A stretch of DNA of 64,000 bases from Cynocephalus volans (lineage: Eukaryota > Chordata > Mammalia > Dermoptera > Cynocephalidae). Every line of letters starts with the position of its first letter. Position 1 is the stretch's first letter. The translations under genes and the position numbers were made by a program. Positions 20,723 to 33,392 of the stretch are shown here, piece by piece. Where the stretch lies: contig NC_084478.1 in assembly GCF_027409185.1 (NCBI RefSeq), forward strand, positions 84,675,624 to 84,739,623, written 5' to 3'. Below the pieces are notes generated by a model that worked only from the letters and a program-made list of their open reading frames with translations, searched no databases and was not told where the DNA came from.

Positions 20723-23700
20723 TTTCTTTTTTTGTATTACATTTTGCAATATTTACTAATTATTATTTATTATGAGCATATAATTATTAAAAACCATTTT
20801 TTCTTTATGCATTTTACCCAACCTATCCCTCTCCAAACACGCCCCTTCGCTGCCCTCCATCTCTACTATCCTTAGATTTGTTTTCCCCTTTTAAAACTTC
20901 AGCAGATTGTTTTAGTCATTTACTTTCTTTCTTTCTTTCCTTCCTTCCTTCTTTCTTTCCTTCTTAGCACCCAGTAATAAGTGAGAATATGCAGTGTTTC
21001 TCTTTCCTTCTCCGTCTTATTTCACTTAACATAATTTCTTCAGACTCATTCACATTGCTGCAAATGGCAGGATTTCATTGTTTTTTAGGGCTGAGTAGTA
21101 TTCCATTGTGCATATATACCACATTTTCTTTATCCAGCCATCCACTGATGGACACTTAGGTCAGTTTCATATTTTGTCTACTGTATATAGAGCTGCAATG
21201 AACATGGGAGTGCAGGTATTCCTTTGATATGATTTCCATTTTTTGGATATATGCCCAGTAGTGGGATTTCTGGATCATATGGTAGTTCTATGTGTAGTTC
21301 TTTGAGAAATTTCTAAACTGTTTTCTATAATGGCTGTCCTAATGTACAGTCCCACCAACAGCATAGCAGAGTTCACCCTTCCCCAAATACTCACCACCAT
21401 TTGTTATTCATGGTCTTTTTAATAATAGCCAGTTTAACATGGGTGAGATGATATCTTAATGTGGTTTTGATTTGCATTTCTCTGATGACTAGTGATGTTG
21501 AGCATTTTTGCATATAACAGTGGTCATTTCTATGTCTTCCCTTGAAATATGTCTATTCAACTCCCTTGCCAATTTTTTAATTGGATTATTTGTTTTTTTT
21601 GTTTTTGTTTTTTTTTGTTTTTACTGTATAGTTGTTTGAGTTCCTTATATATTCTGGATATTAATACCGTCAGATGTGTAGTTTGCAAATATTTCGTCCA
21701 ATTCAGTCAGTTGTCTTTCCACTGCGTTGATTGTTTCCTTTGCTGCAGAAAATTTTCAGTCTGATATAGTCTCATTTGTTTATTTTTTCTTTTATTGCTT
21801 GTGCTTTGGGTGTCTTATTTACAAAGTCTTTGCCCAGTCTGACTTCCTGGATTGTTTCCCATATGTTTTCTTTGAGTCATTTTATGGTTTGGGGTCTTAT
21901 ATGTAAGTCTTTAATGCATTTTGTGCTGATTTTGGTATACGGTGAGAGGTGCAGGTCCAGTATCATTCTTCTGCATAGAGAAGTCCAATTTTCCCAGCAT
22001 CATTTATTGAAGAGGGAGTCTTTTCCCCAATGTATGTTCTTGTAGCCTTTGTCAAAGATCAGTTGGCTATATGTATGTGGTTTCATTCCTGGGTTTTCTA
22101 TTCTGTTGCATTGATCTGAGTGTCTGTTTTTATTCCAGTACCATGCTGTTTTGGTCACAATAGTTTTGTAATATAATTTGAAGTCAGGCAGTGTTATGCC
22201 TCAAACTTTATTATTATTTTTTGCTCAGGATTGCTTTGGCTATTTGGTATCTTTTGTAGTTCCATATAAATTTTAGGATTGATTTTTCTCTATCTTTAAA
22301 GAATGGCATTGGTATTTTGATGGGGATTGAATTGAATCTGTAGATTGCTTTGGGTAGAATAGACATTTTCACAATGTTAATTTTTCCCCTCCAAGAGCAT
22401 GGTATGTCTTTCCAGCTTTTTGTGTCCCCTTTAATTTCTTTCAGTAGTGATTTCTAGATCTCATCGTAGAGATTTTTCCCTCCTTTTTAAACTGATTTTT
22501 AGGTATTTTATTTTTTTGCACAATTGTTGTAAATGGGCTCACTTTCTTGATTTCTTTTTCTGCTACTTCATCACTGGAGCATAAGAATGCTAGAGATTTG
22601 AGGGTGTTAATTTTGTATTCTGCAACACTACTGAAACGCTTGATCAGCTCTAAGAGTTTTTTAGGAGAGTCTATGGGTTTTTCTATATATCAGACCATGT
22701 CATCTGAAAACAGGAATAGTTTGACTTTGTCCTTTCCAATCTGGATGTCTATTATTTCTTTCTCTTGCCTGATTGCTCTGGTTAAAACTTCCAATACTGT
22801 GTTAAATAAGAGTGGTGAGGTTGGGCATCTTTGTCTTGTTCTTGTACTTAAGGGAAAATGTTACAGCCTTTCCCCATTTAGAATGATATTGGCAATTTGT
22901 TTGTGATAAAGGGCTTTTATTGTGTTGAGATAGTTTCCTTCTATACCTAATTGGTTGAGAGTCTTTATCATGAAGTGATGTTGTATTTTGTCAAATGCTT
23001 TTTCTGCATCTATTGAGATAATCATATGGTTTTTGTCCTTGAATTTGTTGATGTGGTTTATCACATTTATTGACTTGCATATGTTGAATCATCCATACAT
23101 AACTGGGATGAATCCCACTTGATCACAGTGTATAATTTTTTGATATGTTGCTGTCCTCTGATTGTTAATGTTTGCTGAGGATTTTTGCATCTACATTAGC
23201 CAAGGATATTGGCCTGCAATTTTCCTTTTTTGTTGTATCTTTGTCTGATCTGGGTAGCAGGATGATGCTGGTCTCATAGACTGAGTTTGGGAGAATGGCT
23301 TCTGTTTCAGTTTTTTGGAAAAGTTTGAAAAGAAGTAGTATTAATTCTTCTTTAAAAGTTTGGTAAAATTCAGCTGTAAAGCCATCTGGTCATGGGCTAT
23401 TCTTTGCTGGAAGATTGCTGATGACTCCTTCAATCTCTTTGCTTGTTATTCATCTGTTCAGGTTCTCTATTTATTTTTGGTTCAGTCTTGGTAGTTTGTA
23501 TGTGTCCAGAAATTTATCCATTTTCTCCAGGTTTTCATATTTGTTAGTGTACAGATGTTTATAATAATCTCTAATGATTCTTTGTATTTTGTGGTATTGG
23601 TTGTAATGTCTCCCTTTTCATTCCTGATTTTTGTTATTTGGGTCTTCTCTCTTCCTTTCTTTGTTAACCTAGCTAATGGTTTGTCTATTTTATTTATCTT

Positions 23701-23786
23701 CTCAGAAAACCAACTTTTTGTTTCATTGATCTTTTGCATTGTTTTTTGGTCTCTATTTCTTTTAGTTCTGCTATGATCTTGATTAC
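20723..23786 (-). mobile_element. 5'-truncated L1, 3'UTR through most of ORF2, degraded
   Basis: Reversed 3'UTR with a short CTTT/CTTCC tract (about 20927-20965), then ORF2 in order from the C-terminus through the FADD region (22690-22720) and RT to the linker near residue 350. Open stretches are short (119 residues or fewer), so it is a pseudogene. It ends in a small patchwork where a plus-strand L1 begins head-to-head. Confidence 0.75.
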
Positions 23787-24642
23787 AGCTGAATTCTATC
23801 AATTCAGCTTTCAGTTTTTCCCTTATGAACAGATACTACACTTGATCTTAGCCAAAAGGCCGAGAAGCGATCCCCTTATGAACAGGAACAAGGCAAGGAT
23901 GCCCACTCTCACCACTCCTATTTAACATAGTATTGGAAGTACTAATCAGAGCAGTCAGGCAAGAGAAGGAAATAAAGGGCATCAAGATTGGAAAGAACAA
24001 GGTCAAACTGTCCTTGTTTACAGATGACATGATCTTATATATAGAAAAACCTACAGACTCTACAAAAAAACTCCTATAGCTGATTAACTTCAGTAATATT
24101 GCAGGATGCAAAGTTAACAGCCAAAAATCTTTAGTGTTTTGTACTCCAACCATGAACTAGCAGAAAATGATATCAAGAAAAGAAGTCCATTTACAATAGT
24201 TGCCCACCAAATAAAAATGTCCATTGATGGACAACTGGATAAAAAAATGTGGTACATATACACAATGGAATACTACTTAGCCATAAAAAAGAATGAAATT
24301 CTGTCATTTGCAACAACATGGATGAGTCTGAAGAAAATTACATTAAGTGAAATAAGCCAAAGAAACAGAAACACCACATGTTGTCACTCATAACTGGCTG
24401 CTAGGAAGGAAGGAGGAAAGGGAGGGAGAGAAAGAGGGAAGGAGGAAGAAATGAAGGAAAGAAAGAATAGACCACAACAATACATTGAACTTTCAGAAGT
24501 AGAGAACAAACCGAAGGACACTAGAGATGGGGGTGAGGGTGAGAGGGAGTTTGGAAAGTGATAGGTCAGGCAAAGGGCATAAAGAAATATCATGATTTTT
24601 AAGAATGAACATGCTAATAATAAATTTAAAAATTAATAAAAA
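23787..24642 (+). mobile_element. Plus-strand L1 with large internal deletion
   Basis: After an 18-bp L1 sliver (acagctgaattctatcaa), ORF2 runs from about residue 648 through a decayed FADD region (ttt aca gat gac, FTDD-like) to about residue 740. At 24206 it jumps to the last ~50 codons of ORF2, then a purine-rich 3'UTR (24404-24470) and an A-rich end near 24642. The U2 retropseudogene interrupts it near its left end. Confidence 0.65.
23828..23873 (-). pseudogene. RNU2 pseudogene: Tailless U2 snRNA retropseudogene (first 45 nt)
   Basis: Read on the minus strand, 23872 to 23828 equals U2 snRNA nucleotides 1-45 (ATCGCTTCTCGGCC...GTAGTATCTGTTC) with no mismatch that I can see. U2 pairs with the intron branch point in the spliceosome, but this copy lacks the Sm site and 3' stems, so it cannot work. 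A 13-bp direct repeat cccttatgaacag (23821-23833 and 23874-23886) flanks it. The last six, gaacag, also pair with U2 nt 40-45, and there is no poly(A). An extra base at 23873 (G in U2 sense) could come from copying the cap. This fits priming inside the RNA by the nicked target strand. Confidence 0.9.
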
Positions 24643-25893
24643 ATCAACCCAAAGTGGATTCAAGATTTGAATTTAAGACCCAAAACCATAAAATGACTAA
24701 AAGAAAACTAGGTGTAACACTCTAGGAAGTAGGACTGGGCAAAGACTTTATAAATAATACCCCCAAAGCATAAGCAACAAATGAAAAAAATAAACAAATG
24801 GGATTATATCAAACCAAAAACTTCTGCACAGTGAAAGAAACAATCAACAGATCAGAAAGACAACCTATGGAATGGGAGAAAATATTTGCAAACTATGTAT
24901 CTGACAAGGGATTAATAACCAGAATATATAAGGAACTCAAAAAACTATACAGTAAAAAGTCAAATAAATCCAACTAAAATATTGGCAAAGGAGATGAATA
25001 GACAATTTTCAAAGGAAGATATACAAATGACCAAATCAAAACCACATTGAGGTATCATCTCACCCCTGTTAGATTGGCCATTATTAAAAGGACTGAGAAT
25101 AACAAATGCTGAGAAGGATGTCGGAAAAGGGGAACTCTTCTACATGGTCAGTGAGACTGTAAATTAGTACAGCCATTTTGGAAAACAGTATGGAGGTTTC
25201 TCAAACAACTACAGATAAAACTCCCATATGATCCAGCAATCCCACTATTGTGTATATATCCAAAGGAATGGAAATCATCATGTTGAAGGGATATCTGCAC
25301 TCCCTTGTTCACCACAGCTGTATTTACAATAGCCAAGATATAAAACCAACCTAAATATCCGTCGACGGATGACTGGATTAGGAAAATGTGGTATATATAC
25401 ACAATGGAATACTAATCAGCCATAATAAAGAATGAAATTCTGTCCTTTGCGGCAACATGAATGAGCCCAGAGAAAATTATGTTAAGTGAAATAAGCCAGA
25501 TATGGAAAGAGAAATATTGCATGTCTTCGCTCATAAGTGGGTGGTAAGAAAGAAGGGATGAAAGAGGAAAGAAGGAAGGAAGAAACGAACAAAGGAAGGA
25601 AGAAAGGAAGGAAGGAAGAAGTCAAAAGAAAGGAGGAAGAAAGAAAAAAAGAAAGAAAAGAAAGAAAGAAAGAAAGAAAGACAGAAAGAAAAGAAAGAAA
25701 GAAAAAGAAAGACAAGACCACAACAATATGTTGAACTTTAAGAAGGAGAAAACTAATCTAACAACAGATAAGGTGGGGAGGGAGCGAAGGGCATTGTAGT
25801 GATTGTTCAAGTAAAGGGCATAAAGAAAAATTATGATTTGTAATAATTAACATGCTAATAAAAATAAACTACCAATGTATTGAAACAAAAAAG
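24643..25893 (+). mobile_element. 5'-truncated L1 (ORF2 C-terminus and 3'UTR)
   Basis: Starts 'caacccaaagtggattcaag' (ORF2 near residue 975), and continues with a broken frame to '...tcataagtgggtggtaag'. A long GGAA/GAAA tract follows, with an A-rich end near 25893. It abuts the tail of the preceding plus-strand L1. Confidence 0.7.
25547..25714. repeat. Long GGAA/GAAA microsatellite in an L1 3'UTR
   Basis: About 168 bp of imperfect GGAA, GAAA and GGGA units directly after the L1 ORF2 end. Both strands give long low-complexity reading frames that should not be called genes. Confidence 0.92.
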
Positions 25894-26509
25894 AAAAAAA
25901 CCCACAAAATCTTGTGTGCTGTTCTGAACAAGTGTATTTGATAGAAGATTCATGAGAAAACAAACAATTGGAGAATAGTAATGTCTTTAATTTTATAAAA
26001 GATTTTTAGAAACAAAAGGTTGTCTAAATACACTAGACTACAGTCAACATGATTCTGATTTTCAAGACATGCTAAATGTCTTGAATTAAATTTACTTTCT
26101 TTATTGACATATTTTTTTAATCAGGACTTTTTCTATGGGACTTTCCTATAAGAACAGGAATAGAACCAGCAAAACAAACTGGTTTTATAACATTTGTTGT
26201 TATTTAAACTAATTCTAAAATAAGTATTAAAATATGTTAAATAATTTAAATCCTTATATTATTGATTAGCATAGAGTTAGTGAACAAAATTTGCATTCGG
26301 TATATTTGGTAATTATATGATGGTTTTTCCATACGAAAAGATTATTAGGCTGTATGATCAAAAATTATGCCACAGCTAGTAAGTGTCTTTTCTATTAACA
26401 GGGCTGAGAGAGTTACTATTCTCAAATACTATACCTGTTTGTCCTAAAAAGAGTGGAGGGAGTCAAATATAATGGTAATAAAAATTATTGCTAACAGTTT
26501 TTATATAGT
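25894..26509. other. Unassigned AT-rich stretch, possibly unique host DNA
   Basis: About 600 bp with no L1, LTR, SINE or RNA-gene resemblance that I can recognise, and no sizeable coding frame. It is among the few candidates for single-copy sequence in the window. Confidence 0.4.
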
Positions 26510-26852
26510 TTTATAGAGGTATAATTTAAATACCATAAAATTTGCCGAATTTTTATTTTATTTTTGACAGCTTTATTTAGATATATTTCACATACATACA
26601 CTTAAACTCCCAACAGCAATATATGATTGTTTCTGTTCCTCACATCCTTGTCAGCACTTGTTATTTTTGGATTTCTTGATTATAGCCATTCTAGTGTTGT
26701 GAGCAGTATTTTTCTATATTTTAATTGGCACATACTTAGTGATCAGTGATGTTGAGCATTTTTTCATGTGCATACTGTTTATTTGCAAATCTTTTATGGA
26801 GAAATGTCTATTCAGATCATTGGCTAATTTTTATCAGTTTTTAAATTTTATT
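26510..26852 (-). mobile_element. Ancient L1 3' fragment
   Basis: 'gaggtataatttaaatacca' and 'tttgacagctttatttagat' are reversed 3'-end text of very old L1s, followed by diverged ORF2 C-terminal sequence. Confidence 0.55.
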
Positions 26853-27772
26853 TATAATTGACACAATAATTGTAGAGATTTATAGGGTAAATAGTGATAT
26901 TTTGATACATGTATACAACGTGTAATGATCAATACAAGGCAATTAGCATATTCATCATCTCAAACATTTACAATTTCTTTGTGCTGGGAACATTCAAAAT
27001 CCTCTCTTCTAGCTATTTGAAAATATACAATAAATTTTTCATAATTATAGGCACCCTACAATGTTACAGAACAGTAGAACTTATCCAATCTACCTAGCTA
27101 TAATTTTGTATCCATTAACCAATCTCTCCCTATTTTTCCTTTCACCCTACTCTTTCCAGTACCTAATAACCAAAATTCTGCTACTTCTATGAGCTTAAAT
27201 ATTTTAGATCCCACATGTGATTGAGAACATGGGGTATTTATCTTTCTGCGCCTGACTTATTTCACTTGACATAATGTACACCATGTTTATTCATGTTGCT
27301 GCAAATGACAGGATTTCATTTTTTATGGCTGAGTAGTATTCCATTGTGTATATATACCACATTTTCTTCATCCATTCATGTGTTGATGGACACTTAGGTC
27401 GATTCCATATCTTGGCTATTGTGAATAGTACTTCAGTAAACATGGGGGTGTAGATATCTCTTCAATACACTGATTTTCTTTTCATTGGATAAATACTATG
27501 TAGCAGAATTGTGGGATCATATGATAGTTCTATTTTCAGTTTTTTGATGCACCTCCATACTGTTTTCCATAATGGCTAAACTAATTTACAATCCGAGCAA
27601 CAGCATATAAGAGTTCCCTTTTCTCTGTATCCTCGCCAGAATTTCCTGGGTTTTGTCTTATTGGTAATAGCCATTCTAACTGGAGATATTGTGGTTTTGG
27701 TTTGAATTCTCTGATGATTAGTAATGTTCAGCATTTTTTCTTATAATTGTTGGCCATTTGTATGTGTTCTTC
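26853..27772 (-). mobile_element. Old L1 (host of three later insertions), part 1: 3' end
   Basis: Reversed 3'UTR ('ttataattgacacaataatt') and ORF2 C-terminus. It breaks at 'catttgtatgtgttcttc' (27755-27772), repeated with small changes at 33393-33410, where the same L1 continues. The near-full-length L1 between them is thus a clean insertion. Confidence 0.7.
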
Positions 27773-27909
27773 TATTATTTTATTTTATCATTATACAATG
27801 TAAAAATTTTTTGTGGCCCTTTACCAATTTTTCCCAAGCACCCCCCATCCCCTTTCATGACTGAGTTTCATTCCCTCCTTTTGAGAGTTCAAGGAATTAT
27901 TGTAATTGT

Positions 27910-27974
27910 TCTTTCCTTCTTTATTTCCTTCCTTCCTTCCTTCCTTCCTTCTTTCCTTTTTCTTTCTTTCTTTC
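27910..27974. repeat. TTCC/CTTT microsatellite in an L1 3'UTR
   Basis: Imperfect CTTT/TTCC units immediately before the reversed ORF2 end ('cagctcccactatgagtgag'). Confidence 0.9.
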
Positions 27975-30900
27975 AGCTCCCACTATGAGTGAGGACATGT
28001 GATATTTCTCTTGCTGTGTCTGGCTTATTTCAGTTAACCCAATTTTATCTAAGTTCATCCATGTTGCTGTGAATGGCAGAATCACATTCCTTTTGATGGT
28101 GGAGTAGTATTCCATTGTGTATATATACCATATTTTCCTTATCCAGTGGTCTGTCCTTGGACGTTTAGGTTGGATCCAAATCCTAGCTATTGTAAACAGA
28201 GCTGCAATGAACATGGGAGTGCGGGTGCCTCTTTGACATGATGATTTCCATTCCTTTGGGTATATACTCAGCAGTGTCATTCGTGGATCATATGACAATT
28301 CTATTAGTTATTTAAGGAACCTCCATACTGTTTTGCATAATGGCTGTAGTAATTTACAGTCCCACCAACAGTGTAGCAGGGTTCTCCTTTCTCCACATAC
28401 TCACCAGCATTTGTTATTCCTTGACATTTTGATACTGGCTAGTCTAACTAGGGTGAGATGATATCTCAATGTGGTTTTCATTTGCATTTCCCTGATGCTT
28501 AGTGATTTTGAGCAGTTTTTCATTTGTCTGTTGGCCATTCATATATCTTCCTTTGAGAAATACCTATTCAGCTCCTTTGCCCATTTTTTAATTGGGTTAC
28601 TTGTTTGGGGGGGTTGTTTTTTTTTTTTTTTTGTTTGTTTGTTTGTTTACTGTTAAGTTGTTGGAGTTCCTTCTATATTCTGGATATTGACTACTTTTTG
28701 GATGCATAGTTTACAAATATTTCCCCCCATTCTGTAGGTTGCCTTTTCTCTCTCTTAACTGTTTCTTTGCTGTGTAGAAGCTTTTTAGTTTGATATAATC
28801 CCATTTGTTTATTTTTCCTTTTGGTGCCTGTGTTTTTGGGTCTTGCTCATAAAGTCTTTGCCCAGCATCCTACTTCCCCTGTGTTTTTTTGTTTAGTCAT
28901 ACTTTTATAGTTTTGGGTCTTATGTATGTCTTTAATCCATTTGAGTTGCTTTCGTGTATGGGGAAAGAAATAGGTCTAGTTTAATTCTACATATGGATGT
29001 TCAGTTTTCCCAGCACCAATTATTGAAGAGGCCATTCTTTCCCTAATGTATGCTCCTGTTTCCTTTGTCAAATATCAGTTGGCTGTAAGTATGTGGATTG
29101 ATTTCTGAGTTCTCTATTCTCTTCCACAGGTCGAGTCTTTGTTTTTATGCCAGTACCATGCTGTTTTTGTTACTATAGCTTTGCAGTATAATTTGAGGTG
29201 AGGTAGGGTAATGCCTTTTGCTTTATTTTGCTCAGGATTGCTTTGCTATTCGGGGTCTTTTGTCATTCCATATGAATGTTAGGATTGTTTTTTCTATTTC
29301 TGTGAAAAATGTCATTGGTGTTTTAATGGGGATTTCATTGAATCTATAGATCACTTTGGGTAGTATGGACATTTTCACAATGTTGATTCTACTGACCCAA
29401 GAGCATGGAATATCTTTCCATCCTTTTGTGTACTCTTTAATTTGTTTCAACAGTGATTTTTAGTTCTCATTGTCAAGATTTTTCACTTATTTGGTGGAAT
29501 TCATTCCTAGGTATTTTATTTTTGGGGGTGACTATTGTAAATAGGCTTGTTTTCTTGATTTCTTTTTCTGCTAGTTCCTTACCAGATTATAACTGATTTT
29601 TGAGTGTTCATTTATATCCTTCAACTTTACTGAAACTATTTATCAGATCTGGGAGTTTTTTTGGTTGAATATTCAGGTTTTTCTCTATATAGGTCATGTC
29701 ATCTACAAACAGGGACAGTTTGACTTCATCTTTTCCAATCTGGATGCCTTTTATTTCTTTCTCTTTCCTGATTGCTCTGGCTAGTACTTCCAAAACTATG
29801 TTAAATAGGAAAGGTGAGAGTGGGCATCCTTGTTCCCATTCAGGATGATGTTGGCTATGGGTTTGTCATATATGGGTTTTATTGTGTTGAGATACTTTCC
29901 TTCTGTACCTAATTTGCTGAGATTCTTTATCATTAAGTGATGTTGAATTTTTTGAAATGGTTTTTCTGCATCTACTGAGGTAATCATACAATTTTTGTCC
30001 TTGATTTTGTTGATGTAGTTTATAACATTTATTGACTTGTATATGTCGAACCATTCTTGCATCTGTGGGATGAATCCCAGTGGATCATGGTGTACAATTT
30101 TTTCAAAGTGTTTTGGTATTCTGATTGTTAATATTTTGTTGAGGATTTGTGCATCTATGTTTATCAGAGATATTGGCTTATAGTTTTTTTTTCTTCTTTT
30201 TTATAGTTGTATCTTTGTATGGTTTTGGTATCGAGGTGATGCTGTCTTAATAGAATGAGGTTGGGAGAATAGCCTCTGTTTCTAATTGCTGGAATAGTTT
30301 GAAAAGAATTGGTAGTAATTCCTCTTTAAATGTTTTGTAGAATTCAGCAGTAAAGCCATCCAGTCCTGGGTTCTTATTTGCCAGGAGACGTCTGAGCACT
30401 GCTTTAATCTCATTGCTTTAATTTCTGTTCATGTTTTCTATTTCTTCTTGGGTCAGTCTTGGTAATCTGTATGTGTTCAAAATTTTATCCATATCATCCA
30501 GGTTTTAAAATTTGTTGGCATATAGTTGTTTATAATAGTCTCTAATGATTCTTTGTATTTCTGTGGTATCATTTGTAATATCTCCTTTTTCATTTTTAAT
30601 TTTAGTTATTGGGGTCTTCTCTCTTATTTTTTTGGTTAGCCTAGCTAATGGCTTGTCTATTTTGTTTATCTTTTCAGAAAACCAACGTTTCATTTTATTG
30701 GTCTTTTCTATCACTTTGAGGTCTCTATTTCATTTAGTTCTGCTCTGATACTAATTATTTCTTTTCATCTGGTAACTTTGGGATTGGATTGTTCTTGTTT
30801 TTCTAGTTCATTGAGGTGTAGCAATAGGTAGTTTACTTGAAATCTTTCTGTCCTTTTGTTGTAAGCATTTATTGCTATAAACTTCCCTCTTACTACTGCT

Positions 30901-33186
30901 TTTCCAATGTCCCACTGATTTTGGTATGATGTTTAATTTCATTCAGTTCAAGAAATTTTTTTATTTCATTTTTATTAATTTCTTCTTGGACCCATAGGTC
31001 ATTCAGGAGTGTGTTGTTTAATTTTCATGTGTTTGTACAGTTTTCAGAGTTTCTCTTGTTATTGATTTCTAGTTTTAATCCGTTGTGATCTGAAAAGATG
31101 CTTAAAATGATTTCAATTTTTAAAAATTTGTTGACAGTTGATTTGACTTAACATATGGTCTATCTTGTAGAATGTTCTTTGTGCTGATTAGAAGAATGTA
31201 TATTCTGCAGTTGTTGGATGAAATGGTCTGTAGATATCTGCCAGTTCCAGTTGGTCTAATGTATAGTTTAAATCCTGTGTTTCTCTGTTTATTCGTTGCC
31301 TAGATGTTCTTCTCAGTGCACACAGAGGGGTATTCAGGTCCCTACTATTACTGTGTTGGGATCTAGCTCTTTCTTTAGGCCTGATAGTATTTGCTTTATG
31401 TATCTAGGTGTCCCAGGGTTGGGAGCATATATATTTATGATTGTTATGTCTTCTTGCTGGATAGATCCATTTATCATTACATAGTGATTTTCTATGTCCC
31501 TTTTTATGGTTTTTCATTTAAATTTTGTTTCATCTGGTATAAGAATATCTACTACTGCTTGGTTTTGGTTTCCATTTGTATAGCATATCTTTATCCATCC
31601 CTTCAATATTAGTCAGTGTCTGTCTATACAGGCGGTGTGAGCTTGAATACAGCATATAGTTGGGTCTAACTTTTTAATCCAATCAGCCAGTCTGTGCCTT
31701 TTGAGTAGGGAGTTTAATCCATTTCTATTTAGGGTTGTTACTGAAAGGTATTGTCTTACTCCTGGCATTTTATCAATTTTCATTTGGAAGTTATAAATAT
31801 CTTTTTTCCTTTCTTCCTCTTTTGTTTGTCTTTGATGTTTGTTTGTTTGTTTGCTTGTTTTGGTGGTAAGATTTAGTTTCTTTCTCTTTCCTGTTTGCAT
31901 TTTTATTTTACCAGTGGGTTTTATTTTTTCTTATGTATTTGTGGTAGTCATTATCACTTTGTGGGTTCAACATGCAGGACTCCCTTCAGGACTTCTTTCA
32001 TGGGTGCTCATCTGTTGGTGAACTCTTGCAGTTTTGGGTTTTCTGGAAAATACACTATTTCTCCCTCATTTATGAAGGATAGCCTTTTTGGGTTTAGTAT
32101 TATTGGCTGGCAGATTTTTCTTATAGTATTTTGAATATGCCATCCCATTTTCTTCTGACATTTCTTCTGTTGAGATGTCTGGTGTTAATCCGATAGGGAC
32201 TCCCTTATAGGTGACTTGACACTTTTTTTTCTTGCTGCTTTTAAGATTCTGTCTTTGTAAATGAGCTTTGCCAGCTTGACTATAATGTGTCTTATAGAGG
32301 ATCATTTTGGATTAAATTTTTGGGGGGATCTTTGAGACTCCTGAATATGAACATCTGTGTCTCTCCCTATAAATGGGAAGTTTTCCATCATTATTTCATT
32401 GAAGAGGTTTTCAATGACTTTTCCTTACACCTCCCCTTCTGGAATATCCATGATTTGGATCTTCATTCTTAACATTGTTTGCTAGCTCTGTTAGATTTTC
32501 TTCATTTTTTAAAATTATTTTTTCCTGTTTATTTTTTTTTTCATCTTTCTGGGTTATTTTAAAGAGACCATCTTTGAAATCTGAAATTCTTTCTTCTCCT
32601 TACTTCAGCCTGCTGCATAAGTTCTTCGTTATGTGTTTTATTTTGTTGAGTGAGTTTTTTGGTTCATCAGTTCTACTACATTCTTTTTTAAGGTGTTAAC
32701 ATCTTTGTAAATTTCCTCTTTTATATCCTGGATTTTCTTCTGATTTCATTATGCTGTCTACCTGAGTCTTCTTATACGTCATTGAGTTTCCTTGAGATTG
32801 TTGCTTGAAATTCCTTTTCAGTCATTTCAAGTATTTCCTGTTCTGTAGGGCCTGATATTTGAGAATTACTGTATTTTTTCTTTTGGTGGTGTTATATTTT
32901 CTTGGATTTTTGTATTTATAGTATGTCTAATTGACATGTGGTCATTTGGTAGAGTAATTGCTTCTTTTATTACTCTGGAGTGGGGTTTGAGGGGTTGGGC
33001 TTCCTCTTCCATTTCCAGTCTCCACTGGTGACTATCCTGTGTCAAAGTGGTTATGTGTCTGGCAGGATGCCCACATGGTGGTGGTGGGTACTGTGGCAGT
33101 CAGCTTATTTTGTGGTGGCTTTGGCAGAGGCTGTAGTGGGACACCTGTGTGGAAGTGGTGTTTTTGGCATGCTCCCAGGCCTGGAG

Positions 33187-33392
33187 TGCTGCCCTTGGCT
33201 CCTGCCTAGGACTCTGGGTATGTTTGCTCCTTGCCTTGCCTGCTTCTGGGCCATGGGGGCTGTCCTTGGCTCCTGCCTAGGTTCCCAGTCATATTTGCTC
33301 CTTGCCTTGCCTAATTCTGGGTGGTAGGGGCTGCTCTTAGCTCCTGCCTAAGACCTCGTGTGTGCTCACTCCTTGCCTTGCCTGCTCTCAGG
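33187..33392. repeat. Three tandem 71-bp units in an L1 5'UTR
   Basis: 'cttggctcctgcctagg' recurs at 33194 and 33265, and as 'cttagctcctgcctaag' at 33336, a period of exactly 71 bp. Each is followed by a 'tgctccttgccttgcct' block. Confidence 0.75.

Larger units (their letters stand above)
27773..33392 (-). mobile_element. Nearly full-length but degraded L1
   Basis: In reverse order: 3'UTR with a TTCC tract (27773-27975), ORF2 (about 27976-31768; start codon remnant CAT at 31766-31768), spacer, ORF1 (about 31960-32945) and a partial 5'UTR (32946-33392) with 71-bp tandem units. The FADD-region text is near 29700. Stops and frameshifts occur throughout; the longest frames are about 70-95 residues. 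Imperfect duplications (27755-27772/33393-33410) mark insertion into an older L1. Confidence 0.75.

Noticed and set aside
23828..23872. Functional U2 snRNA gene
   Set aside because: Only the first 45 of about 190 nt are present; no Sm site, 3' stem-loops, or snRNA promoter elements.
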